19,291 bases of DNA, taken from NCBI GenBank assembly GCA_035653295.1, contig DASRCB010000428.1:1-19291 (forward strand), in the 5' to 3' direction. Position numbers and translations under genes: made by a program. The stretch is from DASRCB01 sp035653295 (GTDB lineage: Bacteria > Acidobacteriota > Terriglobia > Bryobacterales > Bryobacteraceae). Below are positions 7,479-13,900 of this stretch, in pieces. The notes below the pieces were generated by a model. That model did not search any database and was not told the DNA's origin. It saw only the letters and a program-made list of their open reading frames with translations. Each line of letters starts with the position of its first letter. Within the stretch, counting starts at the first letter, position 1.

Positions 7479-8726
7479 ATGCAGTCATCACGCAGGAAAT
7501 TCTTCGGCCGGGCGCGAAATCTCGCCGCCGGCGCCGCCGCGCTGACGCGCGTGTCCGCGGGACCGCGGGAAACGGCGGAGGCTGGCGAGGACTATTACGA
7601 CAAGCTTGGCGTCACGAAGATCATCAACGCCGCCGGAACCTACACCATCCTCACGGCATCCACGATGCCGCCGCCCGTCCAGGCGGCGGTAGCGCGCGCG
7701 GCGAAGCATCCGGTGCGGCTGCTGGAGCTTCAGCAGAAGGCCGGCGAATATCTCGCCCGGCGCCTGAAATGCGAGGCCGCCATGGTGACCTGCGGCGCCG
7801 CTTCGGCGCTCACGCTCGGAACGGCTGCGTGCATGACGGTGGGAAACACGAAGGCGGCTGCGCTGCTCCCGCTGGATGTCGCGGGGCTGCGGAACGAGGT
7901 GATCGTGCAGAAGGCGCATCGCTACGGTTACGATCACGCGCTGACCAACTGCGGAGTGCGCTTCGTGGAAGTGGAAACGATGGATGACTATCAGCGCGCC
8001 TTCACCGATCGCACGGTGATGTGCCACTTCTTCAACGCCGCCGAGGGTGGGACGATCTCGCGCGAAGACTGGATCCGCATCGCGCACCAGCACAACGTGC
8101 CCTGTTTCAATGACGCCGCGGCGGACGTGCCGCCGATCTCGAATCTGTGGAAATACACGCAGATGGGTTTCGATCTGGTGACGTTCTCCGGTGGAAAGGG
8201 CATTCGTGGGCCACAAAACGCGGGCCTGCTGCTGGGGCGCAAAGACCTGATCGAAGCCGCCGCGGTCAGCAACAATCCGTACGACGAGACGGTGGGGCGA
8301 GGCATGAAGGTGGCCAAGGAGCAGATCGTGGGCATGGTCGCCGCGGTGGACTGGTTCCTGGGGCAGTCCGACGAGGAGATGCAGGCCGAGTTTCACCGGC
8401 GCGCCGACTATATTGCCGGCCAGCTCAAAAAGGTGTTGCCGGTGCGCGCGGAGATCTTCGTTCCGCCGGTCGCCAACCAGGTTCCACATCTTTTGATCCG
8501 GTACGACCAGGAGAAGATCCGGATCGCGCCGCGGGCGGTTGCCGCGGAGCTTCGCGCGGGAACACCGAGCATCGAACTGAATCCGGCTACCGGGACGGGC
8601 CATGGAAGCGCGGGGCTGCCCACCGACGAAAACACCATCGTTGTCGGCGTGTGGATGCTCGAGCCCGGCGAGGAAGCGATCGTGGCCCGGCGTCTGCGCG
8701 AGGTTCTCCTGAAGGCTGCAGCGTGA
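7479..8726 (+). CDS. Tat-exported SelA/DgaE-like PLP-dependent enzyme
   Basis: A 415-residue fold-type I PLP enzyme of the SelA/D-glucosaminate-6-phosphate ammonia-lyase (DgaE) group. It opens with a twin-arginine signal (SSRRKFFGRARNLAAGAAAL, residues 3-22). It then shows the family hallmarks: GVTKIINAAGTYTILTAS, cofactor loop VTCGAASALTLGTAA, FNDAAADVPP with the Asp that contacts the pyridine nitrogen, and TFSGGKGIRGPQNAG with K240 as the Schiff-base lysine. All key residues are present. The tail carries the small C-terminal domain ending in ARRLREVLLKAAA. ATG 7479 is placed at the predicted transcription start; ATG 7470 would add three residues. The divergent neighbour is a KDPG-aldolase homologue, and DgaE enzymes yield KDG-6-phosphate for such aldolases. 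The specific reaction here is inferred. Confidence 0.88.
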   Translation: MQSSRRKFFGRARNLAAGAAALTRVSAGPRETAEAGEDYYDKLGVTKIINAAGTYTILTASTMPPPVQAAVARAAKHPVRLLELQQKAGEYLARRLKCEAAMVTCGAASALTLGTAACMTVGNTKAAALLPLDVAGLRNEVIVQKAHRYGYDHALTNCGVRFVEVETMDDYQRAFTDRTVMCHFFNAAEGGTISREDWIRIAHQHNVPCFNDAAADVPPISNLWKYTQMGFDLVTFSGGKGIRGPQNAGLLLGRKDLIEAAAVSNNPYDETVGRGMKVAKEQIVGMVAAVDWFLGQSDEEMQAEFHRRADYIAGQLKKVLPVRAEIFVPPVANQVPHLLIRYDQEKIRIAPRAVAAELRAGTPSIELNPATGTGHGSAGLPTDENTIVVGVWMLEPGEEAIVARRLREVLLKAAA

Positions 8727-8760
8727 AGGCGCGCCGGACGATACACTCGATAAAAGCAAA

Positions 8761-10101
8761 GTGTCTGAAACAAGCGCTCCAACGCAGCCGATGCTGGAGA
8801 TTGCGGGTCCGGTTCCGCGGCTGACGCCCTCGGTGGCGGAGGCGATTCGCGCGGCTGCCACGTCCGCCGACGAACCGGGGACACACGTTTGCGGGTTGCT
8901 GGTCAGCTCCAGCGCGGCTATGACGGACGCGGTCGTGGACCAGGTGGAATTGCTGCCGTGCTACCAGGGCGCGGGCCACCCGCTCGCCTTCGAAGAGTTG
9001 ACCGCGCTGCGGGACAGAGTTCAGGCGATTCGCGCGCAGCCGCAGCGGCGGATCATCGGTCTGCTCCGGACCTTTTCACAGGACCCGCTGGTCTTCTCCA
9101 GTAACGAGAACAGCAGCATGCGGGAAATGGTTCCCGGGTGCGGCTGGCTCTTGGCGGTGAAGGCATTCGCCGGGGGCGACGTTCGGGCGCGTGCGTTTCG
9201 CCTTCAAAGCGACGGGTGTGCTCTGGCCGCCGATTTCCCGTTGGGGGGGTCCACGCCTTCTGCGCGCGCGACGGCGCAGGCCTCGCCAGCAGCGGCAAGG
9301 ATGTTTCGGGTGATTGGGGCGATCCCGCCGGCGGCTGCTGCGGTAGTCGCGGTGCTGACCATTGTTGCGGTCACCTGGATGTGCATTCGTCTACGCCCGG
9401 CAGCGCCGCCGTCCAATCCGGGAATTCGCGTGGGCAACGATGGCGACCTGCTGGGTCTGAGCTGGGATCGTGGCCTTCCGGCGGTGCAGGGCGCGACGGG
9501 CGCGGTGTTGCACATCGACGATGGCGGCCAGCCGCGAGAAGTTCGCCTGAATGCGGCGCAGGTGGCGAATGGCCTGGTCCTTTATCGCCCGGCATCGGGC
9601 GATGTCAGCTTCCGCCTGGAGATTTACGGCAGGACAGGGCAGGCGCTGCGGGCGAGCGTGCGTTGGATCGACGCCGCGCACGCCGTGCATCCGCCGTCCA
9701 CGCTCGGCGCTGTGCCTTCGGACGCGGGTGCGAAGCAGATCGTGGAAGCTTCGCATCCGGGCTCCGCCGATGAGCCCAGGCCGCCCGTAAGCCGGGCGGT
9801 TGCTCGGCGCCCGGCGGGCGAGGGGGTTGCTCGCTTTGTGGTGAAAACGCCCGGGGTGCGGCTGGCCGTTCGATCTTTGGACCGTCCGCGCGCGAAAGAG
9901 CGGCCGGTCACAGCCGGCACAGTGCGGCTGCCGGAAGGCCACTGGGTGGTGTACGCCACGGCGCCGGGCTACGAGCCGTTAGCGGTTCGCTTCCTGGTGA
10001 ACACGGCGGGACCGGCCGATGTGTTGATTCGACTGCGGGAGCGGCAGCACGCCGGACAGCATCACAGCGGCGCATCCGATCGCCTCAGGGCGGGTACCTG
10101 A
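8761..10101 (+). CDS. single-pass membrane protein with MPN/JAB-like N-terminal domain
   Basis: A 446-residue protein starting at GTG 8761, with a possible -10 (TACACT, 8742-8747) close upstream and no Shine-Dalgarno. Residues about 40-160 (GTHVCGLLVSS, PLAFEELTALRDRVQAI, RIIGLLRTFSQ, CGWLLAVKAFAGG) resemble an acidobacterial family whose pattern of GGLLxG, later GxYRSH-like, then LLVKP suggests an MPN/JAB fold; the metal-binding His/Asp residues are missing, so it is probably non-catalytic. A membrane helix spans about 184-207 (IGAIPPAAAAVVAVLTIVAV). Beyond it, residues 225-300 (LGLSWDRGLPAVQGATGAVL, VLYRPASGDVSFRLEIYG) look like a beta-sandwich. The C-terminal 360-430 region (AGTVRLPEGHWVVYATAPGYEP) is PEGA-like. 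Function unknown; it could be a surface scaffold or sensor. Confidence 0.75.
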   Translation: MSETSAPTQPMLEIAGPVPRLTPSVAEAIRAAATSADEPGTHVCGLLVSSSAAMTDAVVDQVELLPCYQGAGHPLAFEELTALRDRVQAIRAQPQRRIIGLLRTFSQDPLVFSSNENSSMREMVPGCGWLLAVKAFAGGDVRARAFRLQSDGCALAADFPLGGSTPSARATAQASPAAARMFRVIGAIPPAAAAVVAVLTIVAVTWMCIRLRPAAPPSNPGIRVGNDGDLLGLSWDRGLPAVQGATGAVLHIDDGGQPREVRLNAAQVANGLVLYRPASGDVSFRLEIYGRTGQALRASVRWIDAAHAVHPPSTLGAVPSDAGAKQIVEASHPGSADEPRPPVSRAVARRPAGEGVARFVVKTPGVRLAVRSLDRPRAKERPVTAGTVRLPEGHWVVYATAPGYEPLAVRFLVNTAGPADVLIRLRERQHAGQHHSGASDRLRAGT

Positions 10102-10116
10102 GCGTCGCTGCTCAGG
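10097..10116. terminator. stem-loop between converging genes
   Basis: CCTGAGC (10097-10103), loop GTCGCT and GCTCAGG (10110-10116) form a perfect 7-bp stem. It contains the TGA stop of the plus-strand membrane protein and, on the other strand, the TGA stop of the small minus-strand gene at 10112. No T-tract follows on either strand, so it may be a weak or factor-dependent terminator. Confidence 0.4.
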
Positions 10117-10318
10117 ATACCGGTCCGCGGGAGGAAGGCTTGCGTGCGCGAGGCTGGGTGAGCAGGAGCCTGGCGTTGCGCAGCGCCGCGACGAGGAAGG
10201 GGACAGGCGAGCGGAAGACCCGAGTCTCGCGCCAGTCGGGAGCAGCGCCATAGACCGCGTAGAGGGCGCCGCCGAGACCGCGCCGCTGTTCCGGATTGTT
10301 GTTCATCAGCCCCACCAT
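10112..10318 (-). CDS. small hypothetical protein
   Basis: A 68-residue basic protein I do not recognise. Its sequence reads as a plausible protein (GGALYAVYGAAPDWRETRVF, SPVPFLVAALRNARLLL) with a basic, Ser/Pro-rich end. A GAGGT sits 3 nt before the first ATG (10318), and a second ATG five codons on (MNNNPEQ) has GGTGGGG before it. No signal peptide or obvious membrane helix is seen. Its stop falls inside a perfect hairpin shared with the converging gene, which supports a real gene boundary. A longer overlapping frame on the same strand looks like noise. Confidence 0.45.
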   Translation of the reverse strand: MVGLMNNNPEQRRGLGGALYAVYGAAPDWRETRVFRSPVPFLVAALRNARLLLTQPRARKPSSRGPVS

Positions 10319-10500
10319 TCGACCTCGTCCGCGGGGGGCGAGGCGCTCACATTTCCCTCTTGAAATGTTTTATGACTCCGTTCCGCCGCAAAGTCAATAG
10401 TCAATCGCGGGCGCCGGTACCCCGAACAACTACCGAACGGGGCGCTGCGGTCTTTTCCGGGCTGTCGGTAACGCGCCGGCGCCCGTATAATCGTCCTGCC
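10319..10500. other. AT-richer intergenic stretch
   Basis: This part is clearly less GC-rich than its surroundings near 10345-10400 and holds no recognisable gene. It probably contains the promoter of the small minus-strand gene ending at 10112. At its right end TATAAT at 10486-10491 is a perfect -10 hexamer on the plus strand, with no convincing -35 at 17 nt. Confidence 0.4.
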
Positions 10501-10587
10501 GTGGCGCCGCTAATCTCCGCTCTCGTGCTCGCCGCCGCCACGGCGATCCTGATTTACATATGGCGCAAGTCGATGCCGTTCCGGTAG
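10501..10587 (+). CDS. possible 28-residue membrane peptide
   Basis: A GTG-initiated reading frame encodes one strongly hydrophobic helix (PLISALVLAAATAILIYIW, residues 3-21) followed by a basic end, RKSMPFR, as in many small single-span membrane peptides. A perfect TATAAT (10486-10491) ends 9 nt before the GTG, the spacing of a leaderless start seen elsewhere in this window. No Shine-Dalgarno is present. It overlaps the 3' part of the minus-strand small gene ending at 10510, so one of the two may be wrong or they may be true antisense neighbours. Confidence 0.35.
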   Translation: MAPLISALVLAAATAILIYIWRKSMPFR

Positions 10588-10770
10588 AGCGCGGGATTCT
10601 TTGTGCGGGGCGGCGCTTTCGCGAAACTGGCGCAGTTCGGCGGAGAACCGTGCGGCCTCGAGATGCTGCCAGACCTGCTGCTGGGGCATGTCCAGCAACG
10701 CCGCAATCTCGGCGGCGGTCACGCCACTTTCCAGTTCGTTGTAAACAAAAATATCCAGAAGCTCCGGCAT
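10510..10770 (-). CDS. small HTH-like protein of unknown function
   Basis: An 86-residue protein. Residues 2-15 (PELLDIFVYNELES) and then VTAAEIAALLDMPQQQVWQHLEA look like a helix-turn-helix: a short acidic helix, a turn, and a recognition helix rich in Gln and His. The C-terminal third is charged and disordered (HKESRALPERHRLAPY). I chose ATG 10770, where this fold begins; the frame remains open upstream, but that stretch runs across the intergenic region and the coiled-coil gene. It is divergent from the large coiled-coil gene, with 135 bp between them. It may be a small DNA-binding regulator of that gene, but I do not recognise the family. Confidence 0.5.
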   Translation of the reverse strand: MPELLDIFVYNELESGVTAAEIAALLDMPQQQVWQHLEAARFSAELRQFRESAAPHKESRALPERHRLAPYVNQDRRGGGEHESGD

Positions 10771-10848
10771 ACAACACTCTCGAGTAGTTGAATCGGCCGC
10801 GCCAGGCGGCGGCTTTAGCGCGGAGGCGCCGTACCACCCCCTCGTACT

Positions 10849-10862
10849 GTAATGCCTATTAC
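10849..10862. promoter_or_regulatory. short inverted repeat in divergent intergenic region
   Basis: GTAAT (10849-10853), spacer GCCT and ATTAC (10858-10862) make a perfect 5-bp inverted repeat just before the TTGACC hexamer. It is an operator-like site between the small HTH-like gene and the coiled-coil gene. The match is short enough to be chance. Confidence 0.25.
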
Positions 10863-10891
10863 TTGACCTTTCCACGTGCGGATCGGATATT
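10863..10891 (+). promoter_or_regulatory. possible promoter of the coiled-coil gene
   Basis: TTGACC (10863-10868), a 17-nt spacer and GATATT (10886-10891, four of six matches) lie immediately upstream. The predicted start near 10898 would fall on the Shine-Dalgarno AAGGTGG (10892-10898), which weakens the call. Confidence 0.35.
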
Positions 10892-10905
10892 AAGGTGGAT
10901 TCAAA

Positions 10906-13900
10906 ATGGTCACCGAGGCCAAGAGGACCGTCGCTTGTCCGAGCTGTAAGTCGACGTCGGTTTCGCGTTCGCATCGCCGCAATCTGCTGGAGCGGCTGTT
11001 GCGTCCCGTGATGACGCCGTATCGATGTCAGCTTTGCGGCCAGCGCTTTTTCCACACAGAATTTCCGGAGACGCGGACGAGGCTGGCCCTGCAGACACTA
11101 CCTGTCCCGGTGATGATCGCAATTGCCGTTGTGGCCGTCGCGCTGTGGCCCATTCGCAGGCAGGTGGCGCGTCTGTTCTCTCCGGCGGCGTCTCTGCTCG
11201 GCAGCGGCATTAACAGCCTGCATCCCGGGATTCTGAGCATCACGCTGTTCATTGGCGCGCTGCTGGCCTGCGCGCTGATGCTGCTCGGGGTGCTGCATTC
11301 GGCGCGCGTTAACGCGCTGGCCGACATACGGTACCGCCTGCGTAAAGTCGAGGATTTTGTCACCTCACGCGAAGCCGATGCGCTCATGACCGAGGAAGTG
11401 GCGGAAGATGGCGGCGAACCATCCTCCGCTACAGACGCCGAAGGAGGCGCGGAGCAAACGGCCGCGCGGGTCGTGCCGCAACTGGCGGTGCTGCGCGCGC
11501 AGGTTGCGGGAACCGCTTCGCTGCGGCCGGAGGTGGAACGCGTCGGGGCCGAGGTTCGGGCGCTTCGCACGGACATGAGCGCTCTGCAGGCGATGGGCCC
11601 CGAGCTGGAGCGTTTGAGCACGGATGTGGCCGCAGTACGGGGAGAATTGGCGGCCGCGAACACTGAGCGCCAATCGGAACTGGAAGCCCTCGGGAGTGAA
11701 CTGCGGACGGGCATTGCCGGGCTTAAGGCGGAGGCTGCCGCGGCGGAGTCGAGGCATAGTACCGAAATGGAGGACCTGCGCAGCGACGTTCGAGGCCTGC
11801 GGCCCGAGCTGGAGGCGCTGAAGTCGGATACGGCCAGGGAAAATGAGCAGAATCGTTCTGACGTGGCGGCGATTCACGAGCAGCTGGGGGCGCTCTGTCC
11901 GGAGGTGGAGGGAATCAGGAACGGCGTGGCCGCCGTTCGGGGCGAAGCGGTGGCGGCACAGGAGCGGGTCGATGCAGAACTGGCGGCGATTCGCACCGAG
12001 TTCGCGGCGGGCCTCGATGCAGTGACGAGCTACGTAGCGGCGTCGAGCGATCAGCACCGTTCGGAGCTGGGCGCCGTGCAGGAGCAGTTGAGCGCCGAAG
12101 TGGCGAGTGTAAAGGATGAGCTTGCCGCGTCCGTGCAGCAGCGCTCGGAACTGGCTGCCGCGCAGGAGCGGCTGAATGCTGATGTCGCGGCGATTCACGG
12201 CGAGCTGTCGGCCGGCGTCGAGGCGGTGAAAAAAGAAGTTGAAGCGTCCGCGGAGCAGCGGTCTGAGCTGGCGGCGGCGCAGCAGCGGGTTGATGCCGAA
12301 GTGGCGGCGATTCGCGGCGAGTTCGCGGCGGGACTCGATGCGGTGAAGAGCGACGTGGCGGCGTCGAGGGATCAGCACCGTTTGGAGTTGCGCGCCGCCT
12401 CGGAGCAGCTGAGCGCCGAGGTGGCGACTGTAAGGACGGAGCTTGCGGCTTCCGTGCAGGAGCGGGTCGATGCCGAAGTGGCGGCGATTCGGGGAGAGTT
12501 CGTGGCGCGGCTCGAGGCGGTCAAGGGCGACGCGGCGGCGTCGAGCGATCAGCACCGTTCGGAGCTGGGCGCCGTGCAGGAGCAGCTGAGCGCCGAGGTG
12601 GCGGCTGTAAAGGATGAGCTTGCCGCGTCCGTGCAGCAGCGCTCGGAACTGGCTGCCGCGCAGGAGCGGCTGAACGCTGATGTCGCGGCGATTCACGGCG
12701 AGCTGTCGGCCGGCGTCGAGGCGGTGAAAAAAGAAGTTGAAGCGTCCGCGGAGCAGCGCTCTGAGCTGTTGGCGGCACAGCAGCGGGTTGATGCCGAAGT
12801 GGCGGGGATCCGCAGCGATCTGGCGGCCGGACTCGATGCGGTCAAGGGCGACATCGCGGCGTCGCGGAATCAGCACCGTTCGGAGCTGGGCGCCGCGCAG
12901 GAGCAGCTGAGCGCCGAAGTGGCGGCGATTCGCGGCGAGTTCGCGGCGGGACTCGATGCGGTGAAGAGGGACGCGGCGGCGTCGAGCGATCAGCACCGTT
13001 CGGAGTTGCGCGCCGCCTCGGAGCAGCTGAGCGCTGAGGTGGCGAGTGTAAAGGCTGAGCTTGCCGCTTCCGTGCAGGAGCGGGTCGATGCCGAGGTGGC
13101 GGCGATTCGGGGCGATCTGGCGGCGGGACTCGAGGCGCTGAAGAGCGACGTGGCGGCGTCGAGCGATCAGCATCGTTCGGAGTTGCGCACAGCCTCGGAG
13201 CAGCTGAGCGCCGAAGTGGCGAGTGTAAAGGCTGAGCTTACCGCTTCTGTGGAGCAGCGCTCGGAACTGGCGGCAGCGCAGGCGCGGCTGAACGCGGATG
13301 TCACGGAGATTCACGGCGAGCTGCGGGCCGGGGTCGAGGCGGTGAGAAACGAGGTTGACGCATCCACGCGGCAGCGCTCCGATCTGTTGGCCGCGCAGGA
13401 GCGCGTCAGCGCCGCCGTGGAGACGATTCGCGCGGAGGCGGAAAGCCGCGCCGGCGCACTCATGGACGAGCTTGAAGCGTCAGGCAGACAGCACCGTTCC
13501 GAGCTGGCGGCAGCAGAGGCCCGCATCAACGCCGACGCGACGGCAATCCGCGGCGAAGTGGCGGCGGCGACCGCGGAGCTTCGTTCCGAGCTGGAGGCGA
13601 TCCGGAATGAACTATCAGCGACGCTGGGACTGCGGCCGGAGATCGAGCGGTTGAACACGGAGATGATCTGGGCCAGCGCACAGTATCGATCGGAGATCGA
13701 ACGGATGGGGCGCGAGCTGAGCGCTATTGCCGGGTTGCGCGGAGAGATCGGGATGGTGGCCGAGCAGCAGCGCACGGACCTGGACCGCATGCGCGGCGAG
13801 TTCACGGCGGAATCGGCGCGACAGCAGGCGTTTCTGGAGCAGCTGCGCGACGAGGTAGCGGCGTTCGACGCCCGGCATCGCAACGAACTGGCGGGCGCCG

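Noticed and set aside
7488..8861. A 457-residue minus-strand frame opposite the PLP enzyme
   Set aside because: The plus strand encodes a full PLP enzyme with the catalytic lysine; the antisense frame has no domain.
11365..13314. A 649-residue open frame on the minus strand
   Set aside because: It is the antisense of the repetitive coiled-coil gene; its Arg/Leu/His-rich composition mirrors the sense repeats, and no start signal is present.
12039..13420. Direct repeats as a mobile element or CRISPR
   Set aside because: The repeats are in frame within one long coiled-coil gene and have no inverted ends or transposase.
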